From Anopheles merus (lineage: Eukaryota; Arthropoda; Insecta; Diptera; Culicidae), in NCBI RefSeq assembly GCF_017562075.2, contig NC_054082.1, forward strand, positions 37,422,442 to 37,486,441: a DNA stretch of 64,000 nt, in the 5' to 3' direction. The stretch's first letter is position 1, and each line of letters opens with the position of its first letter. Under the pieces are notes generated by a model. That model was not told the DNA's origin. It was given only the letters and a program-made list of their open reading frames with translations, and did no database searches. The position numbers were made by a program, and so were the translations under genes. Shown here piece after piece: positions 23,624 through 34,726 of the stretch.

Positions 23624-24382
23624 TTACTGTTTCACTAGCTGCTGCTTTTTCACATACAGCGCATGGCACCGTAGCTTACGCTTGAGAAACTTCTCAATAC
23701 CCTCGTTAATTTCCTCCCTGCTGCAGGTCGCAAAGCGCAACTGCCGTGCCCGGTGCAGCAAGCTTATCACGCCTAGCAGATTACGAAAGGGATGCTGCTC
23801 GCCGCTACTCCGAGCAGCGGGCGATCGTGGCATGAACCCGTACCAGCTGTAACGCAGTATCACCGTATAGTCGATCGCATGTTCCAGCAGCAATCGCATA
23901 TGGCATGTGGCATTGTCCAGCGAATTGCCCTCGTCCCGTATGACCGAGTGTAGCATCTGTGCCTGCAAAGAAATCGAAGACATTTATCTATTGCTACAAC
24001 CTGCTTCACTTGTTGCTTCATTCGCCTTTGGCAGACGAAGCGCTTACGCATTTCTCCGTGAAGGAAGGATTGCCCAGCAGCAGCGTGTCGAACTCGTTCA
24101 ACTCGTTTATCGTGTTGATTGGGAATGGTTTCTCCAAGAGGTTTCGCTGACTGTCGCTTCCAGTCGTGGTGGTGGTATTTCCGGACGAAAGTTGAAACAG
24201 CTCGGCGATGTCTAACTTTCGTTTGCGAGAATGGATCCTTTTCGATGTGTTGCTGCTGCCCTTCTTTAACGTGTCGGTGATGTCCTCCATCAAGTGCTGT
24301 TCGGATAGGAAAGCAAACTCTCCAAAGTCGGTACTGTCTTCTTCGATTTTTATGGCCGGTTCCATCAGATTAAATAGTGGCA
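23624..24382 (-). CDS. DUF4806 alternative 3' unit A (two exons)
   Basis: Exons 24048-24382 and 23624-23962 join in phase 0 through a TGC-GTAAGC donor and a TTTGCAG acceptor; total 224 residues. The first exon is acidic with a basic KRIHSRKRKL patch and ends in the opening helix of DUF4806 (PINTINELNEFDTLLL). The second carries the rest of the domain in one piece: MRLLLEHAIDYTVILRYSW, the Trp-x-Gly-like site, and HPFRNLLGVISLL, then a basic tail. The other five DUF4806 units break this second part with a further intron, so this unit has lost it or the others have gained it. DUF4806 is a domain of unknown function found in insect proteins. Confidence 0.75.
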
Positions 24383-24585
24383 CTGGAACACAATCAGAAA
24401 AAAACAACCGTATTAACGGAAATGTTGCTTTGTTATAGGCTTTTGTCTAAATTATAACTACAGCTATGTAGCTCTGTTAGTATCTGTGTATGATTATTCG
24501 GAATTTCTTAAATTATTACATTACACACTACGGTTGTGCATATATATATATTACTAGCTCTAGTTTTATGAATACGTTTTTATTG

Positions 24586-24713
24586 TTACGTTGCACCATT
24601 TAGATTAAACACCTTTGGGTTAGTTGACGGGTGTCTTCGGTCTTGAGATTCTGGAACGATGACAGCATGTCTGGGCTTGTAACAGCATACCAACGAGTTC
24701 ATGCCGCATATTT
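24586..24713 (-). CDS. Possible short orphan alternative 3' exon
   Basis: After a CTCTTTACAG acceptor, two bases lead into 41 further codons and TAA at 24586-24588. The peptide is Cys- and basic-rich (ICGMNSLVCCYKPRHAV). The phase matches the neighbouring units and it sits alone between DUF4806 units A and B. It carries no known domain, and a stop-free run of this length can occur by chance. Confidence 0.35.
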
Positions 24714-25129
24714 CTGTAAAGAGATTAACAACAGCAGTTTTAAGTTAGTGGCGAATCAAATAGAATCTTTAAGGGGTTCTTAATTATCTAAAAATGCTAA
24801 AATTCTATTTAATGTACACACTCACCCTTTACAAACTGATTGTCTTTGCTTTGGCAGTTCAAACTCCCATTTGTATGGTTTCAAGCCCTCCGATACGTTT
24901 TATAGTTTAATTTTTACTAAAAGGTGAGAATTGAATGAGTAAAAAGCGCTAAGACTGTCGAATTATAATTACTTATTTTTTACACTATTTTCCTCATAGA
25001 TGTTCTTCGCCCACCCCCAACATTGTATTATCATTGCAAATATTTATAAAACATAGAAGCCACAAGCGTTTTATTTCATAATCATCGGTAAATTAACCAA
25101 ATTTGTTCCCAGCATGTGAGGGCAACGAG

Positions 25130-25837
25130 TTACGCATCGCTAGAATCAACTTCCACACTGTCCATTATCAAGAGATCTCGAGTTTTGCGACGCTTCTGGA
25201 AGTACTTTCGGTTGCGTTTTCGTCCATTGATTTTCTTAATTATAACTGTTAACGTGTCGCGCAGCATGTCTTCCTCAACTCCGATGGCTTTCCATGCCTC
25301 TGTACGGAAACATTTAGATATCAAAATAACAACAAAACATAGATGCTTCAATTCGCCTTTGCTTCTTATATTGAATGTACTTTGCGTACAACAAGCTTTG
25401 CTTACCCAACATGCAGAGTGTAAAGATTTCATACTTTAACATCGGTTTACGCCGAGGTCCCCGGTTGCAGATGCCAGAGTAGTTGTACGCGTACATGGCT
25501 TTATCGGTGAATATTTTACCAAAAACCGACATGATGTCTGCTTTGTGTTTTGCTACCGACCGGAGATAGTCTACCTGTAAAAGCAGCCGAACGATATTTT
25601 TCAATAATTAGTCTCCATTATTCAACGATCTCTTTCAAGCGCAGCCAAACCACGATCGACTTACGTATTCGCGCCGCACACTATCGTTGCACTGAACCAT
25701 TGTTTCCAGTAATTCAACACCGTTCTCGTCATCGATGGGGAACCGAAGTTCATAGTGCATCAGGCTGGTTTTAGTGCTAGTACCTTCAAATTTCCCACAA
25801 AGTTGCGATTCTGAAAACACGCTTCGCTTGAGTAGCT
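25130..25837 (-). CDS. DUF4806 alternative 3' unit B (three exons)
   Basis: Exons 25665-25837, 25406-25574 and 25130-25299 join in phases 0 and 1; 170 residues. DUF4806 runs from about residue 38 to 125: FPIDDENGVELLETMV, the REY just before the first junction, the KIFTDKAMYAYNYSG site (Tyr in place of the usual Trp before Ser-Gly), and KYEIFTLCMLG at the second junction. The last exon starts with the EAW motif shared by these units and has a long basic stretch (GRKRNRKYFQKRRKTR) and an acidic end. Polyadenylation signal at 25070-25075 on the minus strand. Confidence 0.82.
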
Positions 25838-26400
25838 CTAAATGGAAAGAATGGGAGAAAAAAATGAATCTCATTTAATGCCAGATGTAATCTTGATTGT
25901 ACTAATCATGTGTACTTATACATGTATTGAACACATTCAATTAAGAAAATTTAACTTGACGATGATAGCTTTCGATGTATACATTCAATTTAAAGAAAAA
26001 GCTTCCTGCCCATTCCTGTGGTAAACATTTAACAATCATCGAATCAAAGTGGATGAATTATGGATGAATTAAGTGCGGAGACACTTCGTAGCCTACATTT
26101 AGAGTACAAAACCCTGTTATTCATTTTTGTCGATATATTTATTTTAAAAATATTCCTAATGTTTCCTTTTTTCACTTTTACACCGCTCTACTACAACACT
26201 GGCAGAGTCGCGGCGCCTCTTTATCTGCAAAAATGAGAAAGTATGAATATACATTAATATTCCTAGAGAAAAGTATAAAAAATACCCATTTAGCATTCGA
26301 GTAAATACTCACGCGCATGATCCTGAGGACAAAAAAAACGATCATATAATAATTGTAAACATTCAAACTGTCCTTTGATCGATGTTTACGGGTTGGCCTA
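25838..26400. other. Spacer between DUF4806 units B and C
   Basis: 563 bp of AT-rich DNA. A minus-strand AATAAA (plus TTTATT at 26138-26143) may end unit C. Nothing coding seen. Confidence 0.4.
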
Positions 26401-27060
26401 TTACTGTTTAGCCGCTTTCCTTTGCTTCAGTCGTCGCATTCGCTTCCGATTTCCTATGAGAGCGATCACGTCCCGCACGGCCCTGGAGCGCAGTTCTTCC
26501 GGTAACACATTCGACCAGGCAGCTGTAATCATCATCATAACGGACAAAGAACAAAAAAGGGTTATTATTAGTTAGCATTAGTTAAATAGACCATTTCATT
26601 TACAAATAGAGAAATATTTACACTCAATGCAGTTGGTAAATATTGTGTAGTTTTTCATCGCCTTTTTCTTGTCCCGTGTATAGTTACAGTGGCCACTGTA
26701 GTTGTAGTCCGCTAGGGACTCTTCCGTGAAGATGCGCAATAGGGCAAACGCTGGTTTTAGGGATGCCTTCAGCAAGTGTCGCAGCAATATTGATTCCTGC
26801 ACATGAATTGACAAGAAAGGTGTACAACGCGTTAAAAATATTGTTTTGGCTTTGTATGCTTTTTGTTTGTGGCTAAATCATGTATCTTACATATTGCTTT
26901 TTTATTTCCGTCGATCTCTTCACGTACTGCTCCAGACACTCAATGTCGTCGCTGGTTGCCAGTGGGAATGAGAGCGTTCGTGACATCATTCCAGCGGTGC
27001 CAGATTCCGGCTGTATTGTGAAAATCTTCATTTTTGATGGAGGAGTCGCTTTGTTCGAGT
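26401..27060 (-). CDS. DUF4806 alternative 3' unit C (three exons)
   Basis: Exons 26891-27060, 26622-26796 and 26401-26522; phases 0 and 1; 155 residues. The first exon ends in FPLATSDDIECLEQYV and QY before its GTAAGA donor. The second has LLRIFTEESLADYNYSGHC and a short lysine-rich insert (DKKKAMKNY), six bases longer than the same exon of the other units. The third opens with AWSNVLPEELRSRAV and ends in an Arg/Lys-rich run to TAA at 26401-26403. This last exon was found by phase matching, not as a free-standing ORF. Confidence 0.78.
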
Positions 27061-27447
27061 CTGTAAAAGGTAGATAAATGATTATTATACATGGCAACGT
27101 ATCTGCAATAGGCAGAGATGGGACCGATCTTCGTTGATCACTTAAACTACACTTATTGTTCTACATTAGACGAACGCGTTTAAAAATAAAACAAATTTTA
27201 TAAAGATCTAAGCCAAGCCAAGTATGTATTTCGAACAAAATAAACTATAATTTAGGTTGCACGTGAAGAGTTGCACGATGAAACTCTCGATCCAGTTCCT
27301 CCACAACGGCTTTCGATTTAGCGATGATCTTGTTTCACTTTTTGCGTAGCTAAAAAAATAACATAGAACAGATCATTTCATCATCCGATGTTTTTGTTAC
27401 CCATCGAAATTTGCTTTATGTACCACAATTTTTAAAGCTCTGGGCAA
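27061..27447. other. Spacer with a possible decayed exon
   Basis: On the minus strand a TTTTTTTAG acceptor near 27351 is followed by a short frame that stops within about ten codons. A neighbouring frame reads KSKAVVEELDREFH before a stop. This could be a worn copy of a DUF4806 first exon, but the evidence is slight. Confidence 0.2.
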
Positions 27448-28170
27448 TTATTTTGTTAACCGGCTGTGACTCTGTCCTATCCTCAGCCTCATCTGTATCA
27501 ATTCCGAGCGTTCACGGCGCTTGTGGTGGCTTTGGTTGATACTTTCGTGTGCATCAGTCAAAGCGCTCTGCAGCTCAGCGAGCAGTTGATCCTCGTCCAA
27601 TCCTTGGCACTGCCAAGCCTCTGCAATCGAAAAGCTTCACTGCATTTAAATGCATTTTGGACAGATTGCCCGATTGCTTACCCAGCATACACTCGGTGAA
27701 CAGCTTAAACTCCCGCATGGACTGTTTCTTACGATCAGGTCCTACCGGTTTCTGCATGCTAAAGTTGTACAGCGACCAGTGTGTGAAGAACCGTTTGAAA
27801 CACGCTCCAATCGTTTCGTTCGGCAGCTTTTTCGATGCCAGAAAGCGTATCTATTATATAGGAAGGAGATACCTCAAATTAGACAATCAATTGCAACATA
27901 TTCTGTGATAGCTGGTACAGATACTCACATACTGACGACGTACCGTTGGGTTAATGCGGATGGTGTTTTCGAGTCGTTCGATGTCTTCTTGGCACGATAG
28001 GGGGAAACAAAATCCGGTAACAACTTCGTCGTACGATTTGTGATGCTCTATTTGTGTGAAAAGATCATCGAATGGATTAGATACAGATGCGTGGATGTTT
28101 GTATCTTTTAGGGCAAAATTTTGAGGGTTCTTAGAACGTATAGTACAGTTTTTTGTTTCATATATGTCTT
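27448..28170 (-). CDS. DUF4806 alternative 3' unit D (three exons)
   Basis: Exons 27929-28170, 27682-27850 and 27448-27620; phases 0 and 1; 194 residues. The first exon ends FCFPLSCQEDIERLENTI then RRQY. The second has FKRFFTHWSLYNFS, where Trp-Ser-Leu takes the usual Trp-Gly place, and ends LFTECMLG. The third starts with AWQCQGLDEDQLLAEL and finishes basic. Acceptor of the second exon is a plain ATAATAG, weaker than its neighbours. Confidence 0.78.
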
Positions 28171-28375
28171 CTGGGAAAAACAAATTAATTTATTCGATCA
28201 TATTATTAACACACTCAATTGTATGCTATCAACATATTTGGGAGGATCTACTTGTTAAATCGATGATAATGAAACAAATTCTTGTTAAAAATCCTCCTAA
28301 AATAAAAAAGTTGTTAAACGTGCACGAATTATAGCATCATATTGTGACACATAATCGACTATTTTAGCACACTTG

Positions 28376-29161
28376 CTAGCGATCCCGCTTATGATAGTTG
28401 GCGATATAGCGTCTCTTGGCGAGTATTGTGATCGCCCGCCGCAATTCGCTGCCAAGTTTTGTCTCGTCTATGCCTTGCGCTTCCCATGCTTCTGTAAAGA
28501 AATGAAAAACACCCAGAAACAGAAGATGTAAGAGCATATTTTGTACAATTTATCTCTACGTCTGTTGCAAAAAAACGCGTAGCACACACATACCAAGCAT
28601 GCAAGAGGTAAATATATGATAATCCGTCATCGCGTTGCGAGCCTTATCGGAAGTTTTGATGCATTTCCAACTAAAATTGGCAAGTGCTTCGCCGGTAAAA
28701 AATTTTCCAATACATTCACTAATATCCAAGCTAAACGGTTTCTTGCAACGGAGGAATTCAATCTGTAAATAAAGAAAAAAATAACATGATGTTTTAGATG
28801 TACATATTTCTATTGTTTCAATATTTTTGAATTCGACCGCTTCGATTGGTTCCATAGAGCAGACGTACCGAACCACCTTACAACACACTTACATATTGCG
28901 CTCTTATTTTCGGATTACGATTAACCATCAGCTCCAAACGATCCACATCCTCCTCGCACTGCAATGGCATTGGGAATCCGCTGATCGTAAGCGGTTTCCG
29001 GGGATCTATTGAATGGTCTTTGTAAAAATGTTCATCTATGCTTCTCAGTTTCTCCTGGATCGTGAGCATTTCGACGTTGCTGTGGTTCTGCGAATGCTTC
29101 CTTCCGTAGCCACGTAACTCGACAAGCCTTTTCTTCAGTCGCTCAACCTCCACCGTCAGCT
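28376..29161 (-). CDS. DUF4806 alternative 3' unit E (three exons)
   Basis: Exons 28893-29161, 28594-28762 and 28376-28491; phases 0 and 1; 184 residues. The first exon starts with a likely coiled coil (ELTVEVERLKKRLVEL) and ends in the domain opening FPMPLQCEEDVDRLELMV and QY. The second has CIGKFFTGEALANFSWKC with the conserved Trp and ends IFTSCMLG. The third begins AWEAQGIDETKLGSEL and ends in a basic KRDR before TAG. Confidence 0.82.
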
Positions 29162-29583
29162 CTGAAACGAGAGTTAACAACAGCTGCGTGTTAGAAGGGG
29201 CGTACATAAGTTATCTTTTGTAAGATAGTACTGCTATTTCACAGTATGAAGCAGCATTCGCTTCTATCGCGAAAACTAGCTTCGAAAGGTCCCCTATTTG
29301 CGGTTGAGTGTACACAGAAGCTGAAAAACATCCTTTGTATAATGTAAGAGTTACAATACCGCACAGATATACCAAACAATGGAAGGATTTATGAACGTAT
29401 ATTAAAAAAGAAAGTTTATTGTTCATGGCTAAATTTCAGCCCAGTGACCATTAGAATCTACAAAAGGTAAATCTTTACGCTCTTTCTACAAAATAAAGGG
29501 TTTCGTGGATTTCGGGGATTAGCTTGCGCGTATTTTTACACTTTCTCTTGTGTTAATTTGCTGTAGTAGAGGTTATTCAGCCA
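29162..29583. other. Spacer between DUF4806 units E and F
   Basis: 422 bp, AT-rich. A minus-strand AATAAA (plus TTTATT at 29415-29420) is well placed to end unit F. No coding sequence seen. Confidence 0.4.
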
Positions 29584-30433
29584 TCATTCCGATTTATCGC
29601 CGGGGGTTTTTTCGTTCTTGCCGAGACTTTTTCTTGCACGGAACATGCGCTGTCTCATCCTGTTTCGGCTATGCTTGATAGCTGCCGTTAGCTGGGATTG
29701 TAGCTCGCGCTCATTCAAACCGGAACTTTCGAATGCTTCTGTTAACGAGAAGAAACCGCAAGCAAAAGAGAACCAAAATAAAGGAATTAAAAATTAAAAC
29801 GGTGAACACAGACAGAAAAAAACATTCGTTAAGCTATGCGATCGTGATCGTTGTTCCCTTACCGATGAAACAGTCATAAAACACCGAGTACGTTTTCATG
29901 GGTATTTTGGCGCGGCCCGATGTGTTGGAACCGTGCAAGTTGTACGCATTTAGAGCTTCATCAGAAAAGACAGTGGAAATGAATTTATGTATACCCATGT
30001 GTTTGGGCTTACGTTGAGCGAGAAAAGCAATCTGCAAATGAAGGATAAAACAAATCGATAGTTTTTACAGTTGAATTACACCCTGCAGCAACAACGGATA
30101 TTAGCTGGAGCCTTCAATCAGCTTAAAACCCATGTGTGGTGTGTAGTAAGGTTCAAGTACTTACATATTTTTTACGAATATCTTTATTGTTTTGGATAGC
30201 ATTTTCGAGATTTTCCACATCGGAACGTTGTTGTAACGGAAACTTGAATCCAGGCACGGGCACTATTTCGTAGCCTAAGTCCGAGATGCTGGGTGTCTTG
30301 GTGGGAGTGATGCTTTCCTTAGGTTTGGTAGTGGTGGTGGCACCTTGTGGAAGGTTCGTCGGTTTACGGATATTTGTTCGGTTTTGCGCAGATTTGATAC
30401 CGACGGTTAGTTGAAGCTGTCGTTGACGTTTGG
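29584..30433 (-). CDS. DUF4806 alternative 3' unit F (three exons)
   Basis: Exons 30165-30433, 29863-30031 and 29584-29738; phases 0 and 1; 197 residues. The first exon is Gln/Thr/Lys-rich (TTTTKPKES), ends FPLQQRSDVENLENAI and is exactly as long (269 bases) as the first exon of unit E. The second, 169 bases as in units B, D and E, has ISTVFSDEALNAYNLHG and ends in FYDCFIG. The third starts AFESSGLNERELQSQL and ends basic. The first and last exons were found by phase matching. Confidence 0.8.
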
Positions 30434-31195
30434 CTATGAAGGCAAAAGATTATGGAAAAGGGGGAAAATTAGATAAAACATTAGAGATATTTGTAAAGGA
30501 GTGGATTATTGAAATAGTGATTGTATCTGCTTAAAATATCTAACCGAGAGATGATTATAAATTTCGATAAAACAACAGCCGCAATTAAACAAGTGAATTT
30601 ATTTTATATCCAGTACTTTTTAGTGATCTTAATTCAAATTTGAGCATTGTACCGAATTTTGCTATTGCAGCAACTTCCTTCATGCAGGTATATCAGCTTC
30701 GTTTGCAGATGCGTTAGATGAGATAGTAGATGCCGCTTCCGTCCATAGAATTCGAAGTCGAATTTTTATCCTAAAATGAAACGATGTGCTGTTAGTATAA
30801 ATTATTAAAAAATAGCAATAATGCAATTGATTTAAATTTTCACTATAGTTACATTATCAGTACAATGGCTTGCTCATACGTTGATTTTGACAAAGTGTAT
30901 CTTACCATGCACGTTGAACAGAAATTAGCCGGTTGTTTAGAATAGAATTGACAAAACGATAAAACATGTATTGAAAAAGAATGAAATTTCCGCAATTTAT
31001 AATATCCCAAACACATTATTTTGGCAATTCTACCGAGACGTCTGCTGTTTTGATTGTTTTGTTATTAAACTAACGGCGAACCTTCTTAGTCGTAACTATT
31101 GTTTCGTCATAATTTTTTCACCAATCTTTGCACTACTAATTAGAATTAATTCCTTAAGCATTCATTTTACATTTTAAAATCAAGTGCTAAAGCTC
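30434..31195. other. Spacer between the DUF4806 cluster and the zinc-ribbon exon
   Basis: 762 bp, AT-rich. A TTTTAG acceptor near 30775 on the minus strand leads to a short frame (about 18 codons in phase 0, an immediate stop in phase 1). I do not call it an exon. Confidence 0.35.
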
Positions 31196-31683
31196 CTATT
31201 TTCCCACTCCATGGCTTTCGTCGAAGCAATTCACACACGACCACTCGCTGGCGGGACAGGCCGAACAGTAGGTGATAATTTTCTCCAACTTTTTCTTGTA
31301 CTCAGGATCATGAATTTTCCTAATGCAGCTCACACAGAACCCACGCACACGCGTTTTCACTAGCTTCATCAGTGTGTGCCCATTGGACAGTTGCTTCACA
31401 ATGTGGTCCGGATTTGGCCGGACGTTGTTGATCATCTTCACAGTGTCCACATTGGGCGTTACGACCTGTACGGTGGAACCAATTTTTTTGGATTTTTTCC
31501 CACTGCTGTCAGAGAGCGCGATCGAAGCAGGCGACTGCTGTTGCTGTTGCAGTAGTAAAGAGGAGGCTGGCACGCTGCTGTCCGCTTTCTTTTTCTCCGC
31601 CTTGGCACGGTTCGTTTTAAACAGCGTCACATCGGGCAGTTTTCGTGTTAACTCATTCGATACATCCACCTCCAGTGCTAAAT
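31196..31683 (-). CDS. Zinc-ribbon (piggyBac C-terminus-like) alternative 3' exon 1
   Basis: The acceptor CTCTATTCCCAG opens 162 residues in the common phase. The first two thirds are Ser/Lys/Gln-rich and disordered, with a short Gln run. The last 45 residues form a cysteine cluster: CVSCIRK, then YCSACPA, then CVNCFDESH. Three CxxC pairs and a final His fit the DDE_Tnp_1-like zinc ribbon known from piggyBac-type transposase C-termini, where it binds DNA. No transposase domain accompanies it. Confidence 0.75.
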
Positions 31684-31891
31684 CTGGGAATAGAGAAGGT
31701 ACAAGTGAAAAAGAAGGATTATAGACACAGATGACACAAAACGGGGAGGTTTTGTCCCTGCTATTTGTTCTTACACAACGCGACAGATCTGTGAAAAAAG
31801 CAACAATTAACTTTGTCCACGACAAAGCATTGAGAAAATCAATCACACACACACACACACATTGCTCACTCGTTTAATCTGAATTCTGTGT

Positions 31892-32339
31892 TTATTTAAT
31901 AACATTTTTATCTGCAGGTATGCTCTCCATTTCGCTACCGTCGTCCGGAAGACACTGTAAGTAAACGCAAATAATCGTTTTTAAATCAGTAATTAAAGAG
32001 AAGAAACGCGGCCACTTACATTAAAGATTGGCAATGTGGCAGACATGATGCGGCCATACTTTTTCGGCACGTGATTGTGTTTCGCATCGATAATGTAAAG
32101 CTGCTTGCCCATCGTTTTTAACGTCGAGCGACACTTTTGCTTACGATACTCGGTGCATCGCCAGTAGATGATGTTAGCCATCCCGTTACTGCTGGCCTTC
32201 GAAAAGCTGTAGTTTTGGTACATCAAGTTGCCACGCGAATTGTAACCATATGGTTCGTTTGCTTGCTCTAATTCACGCTTTCCTCGGGTAGTTGTCGTTT
32301 TAGGAAGAACTTCGTTCATTTTTTTTGGAATCTTCTTAT
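31892..32339 (-). CDS. mod(mdg4): FLYWCH alternative 3' unit 2 (two exons)
   Basis: Exon 32020-32339 holds the whole FLYWCH finger at about residues 36-92: LMYQNYSFSKAS, IIYWRC, KCRST, AKHNHVP. A GTAAGT donor in phase 0 then leads to a 20-residue acidic tail exon, 31892-31954. Without splicing the frame would end eight codons later, so both forms are possible. The stop overlaps a minus-strand AATAAA (31896-31891). Total 127 residues. Confidence 0.82.
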
Positions 32340-32788
32340 CTAAAAGCAAAATAATGTACGGATTAGTCGAATATGGTTCAATTTTTTACTTTTAATTTTT
32401 TTAAACTATAATTAATGATTATTTTTATACTTTTGCGGTAAGGAGAACTGTAAATTTGCAAAATGATCAAGTATAGATTTTTTTTATCAAATTGTTTTTT
32501 ATCGTATAAAATGGCATACTATTTCACAAAACGCAAAACTAGCTAAGGCTGTGGTGGCATTTTCAGTTTATTCATTTTTACATGGTGGCAATATTTTGTG
32601 GTCTCGATGTTTTTCGTATATGACTTTTTTATCCAACTGGCACTGGGGCGCTATCCGTTACTTACTGATGTTTGTTGGCGAGTGCTGTAAAATAAAGCTT
32701 GGTTAATATTGTTGATTCCACCGTCTCTATAGAGTTGGCTGATTTGTATGTAGTAATAAGACTTGTAACATATCGTACTTGTTCTATT
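32340..32788. other. AT-rich spacer
   Basis: 449 bp with very high A+T content and no coding sequence seen. It should hold the 3' end of FLYWCH unit 3. Confidence 0.4.
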
Positions 32789-33135
32789 TTAGTTTTTTTT
32801 CGACAACTGCTTGCGCGCATTTAGCAAGCTTCGCAGTGCCCCATTGCGTCGCCGATCCATGTACGCAGGATGGTTGTGCTTATTTTGTAAAATTTGCAAT
32901 TTCTTCTCCGCCTCGTAGGTCTTAACGCGAGCCATGCAGCTGTGAAGTTGGTATAAAGTTGTATAAGTAAGCTTTTCTCAGTAAGAATCGATACACACTT
33001 ACCCCAGCGGTTTATAGTGCACGCAACGGTACGTAACAACATTCTGTAGTACACGATCGCGTGCAAAGCGGAAGTTGTCGATGCTTAGTTGCAAACCACC
33101 GCGGGGCGTTACGAGATACTCCACTTTTTGTTTAC
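32789..33135 (-). CDS. mod(mdg4): FLYWCH alternative 3' unit 3 (split finger)
   Basis: Exons 33003-33135 and 32789-32939 join in phase 2 just before the second zinc-binding Cys; 94 residues. The first half has LSIDNFRFARDR and TYRC, with Tyr at the signature Trp site. The second half starts CMARVKTYE and has KHNHPAY, then a basic tail to TAA at 32789-32791. The intron is only 63 bp. Confidence 0.82.
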
Positions 33136-33526
33136 CTAGTAGAATGAATCCAACAAAACAAGCAAACATATAGTGTGGGTTTACACAGGCGGCAACCACC
33201 CCGCGTTCCCACCGCAGCTGGTTAAAGTGTGTTATTAAAATTATCACTCTTGGTCAGAACAGTTTTTTATTAGGCGTTTGCATTGTTCTTAATATGTTTA
33301 ACTGGTATAGTAAAAACAAATACGTTGCTTATAATATTGTTTTATTAATTGCGCATACGATTGTTGTGACTGCAAATAGAAGAACAACATAACAAAGAAA
33401 CTATCAACGAAATGGTTATTGTTACGGCCGCTGTACAGCAGTTCACTTAATATTGCTGAATGAATAATAGTTACGCATATCTGTACTCACCCGGATATTC
33501 CCTCATCTTCCCATTCCCATCGACGC

Positions 33527-33955
33527 TCATTGCGATCGTTTAGCTCGGCTTTGTGTCTCCGTTTTTCCGCGCTTTGATTGTAGCTTTGAACGCAAATTTG
33601 CGCGAAATTGTTTCATCAGTTCGTGTGCTTCCTTCGATTCTTGTGGCGATGTACGTGCGATAACTGGCTCTAGCTTGTGATTATGCGATGCGTCGTAATG
33701 CAGCAGTTTTCTATCTTTCGCACAAGAAGTTACCACAAATGCCCTGCAGCTGAAATGAAAGGATTTATATCTGATTTAGTCTGTGTCTACATTTTCCAGC
33801 ATTTACATTCGAAACATACCCATGTTGATCCCATTTAACGCATTTCCATTTGACCTTTTCGCGCGTTTGTACATGTTTGTCGAAAAATTGACCATCGATC
33901 ATGACTTGTACTTGACTGTCTTTGTTTAATATGAATACAGGACGTTTGGGTGTAC
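33527..33955 (-). CDS. mod(mdg4): FLYWCH alternative 3' unit 4 (split finger)
   Basis: Exons 33820-33955 and 33527-33749 join in phase 2 at the same finger position as unit 3; 119 residues. The first half has QVMIDGQFFDK and KWKC. The second has CRAFVVTS and SHNHKLE, then a long Arg/Lys/Gln-rich tail. The intron is 70 bp. Confidence 0.83.
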
Positions 33956-34274
33956 CTAAATACGAAAAGAAAAAGTCAGTTTTAAACATAACAAACACAA
34001 AATAATATCTTTTTTTTAAACAAAAAAAAACTTAAAATCATTCAATGTTTTTTATATATTTTTATATATTTTTTTCAATACATTTGTAACAACCAGAGAG
34101 CAAGTAGATCATTTATTACTCTTCTTCTATCACTGTCACAATAACAGAACACATACTTTTACACCCTGGTGTGTGTTTTGATGTGCTAAAACAAAAACTA
34201 ACTAAATAGCAACATCACAGACGCGATCTTTCATGAGGGGGCTTCAACAATTTACGCCGTTCTCCGGATTTCCA

Positions 34275-34567
34275 TCAGCCATAAATTATCGGATGATTGT
34301 GGCTTCCACGAATGGTGCACATTCGTAAGTTTGGATAAGTTGTCGCTGCCGCTGAGCATCTAAAAGAAATGATAAAAAACAAGAAAACATAGTAATGTAT
34401 TTCCGTTACGCTGGTCGCACAATATCGATAGACAATCTTGTACAATAGATTATTACCTGATTGGTTTGGCCAACAGCATTTCCAAAATATCGCATGGCTA
34501 AGCTGCAACTGCTTGGAGTAAGGAAATCCGGAGATCATCAATTGTATCGTCCAGCGAGTTGTCTTGA
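34275..34567 (-). pseudogene. FLYWCH unit 5, split finger with an impaired junction
   Basis: The first half (34457-34567) has QLMISGFPYSKQ and IFWKCC and ends at a GTAATA donor in phase 1. Its acceptor (CATCTTAAG) lacks a good pyrimidine tract. The second half with MCTIRGSHNHP needs phase 2 from the better acceptor (TTCTTTTAG, exon from 34359), so the halves do not join in frame there. A weaker acceptor (GCTCAG, exon from 34351) restores the frame but drops the second zinc-binding Cys. Either an unusual splice is used or the unit is decaying. Confidence 0.5.
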
Positions 34568-34726
34568 CTTAAGATGTTTAATTTTCATCTGAAATATTAG
34601 TTGAAAAACACAACGCATAAGTAGGAAAAAACAAGAGACACAAAGAACGCTAAAGAAATAATTGGGAAATTTTTGTCTTACACAGTTTGGCGGCTTATCC
34701 ATAGTATACTCCGGCTGGATTATTAA

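Noticed and set aside
30715..30775. Short frame after a TTTTAG acceptor
   Set aside because: In the common phase it stops at once, and in phase 0 it is only 18 codons with no partner exon.
31196..31858. The zinc-ribbon exon as a live transposon
   Set aside because: No transposase core, terminal repeats or target-site duplication seen around it; the splice phase fits the array.
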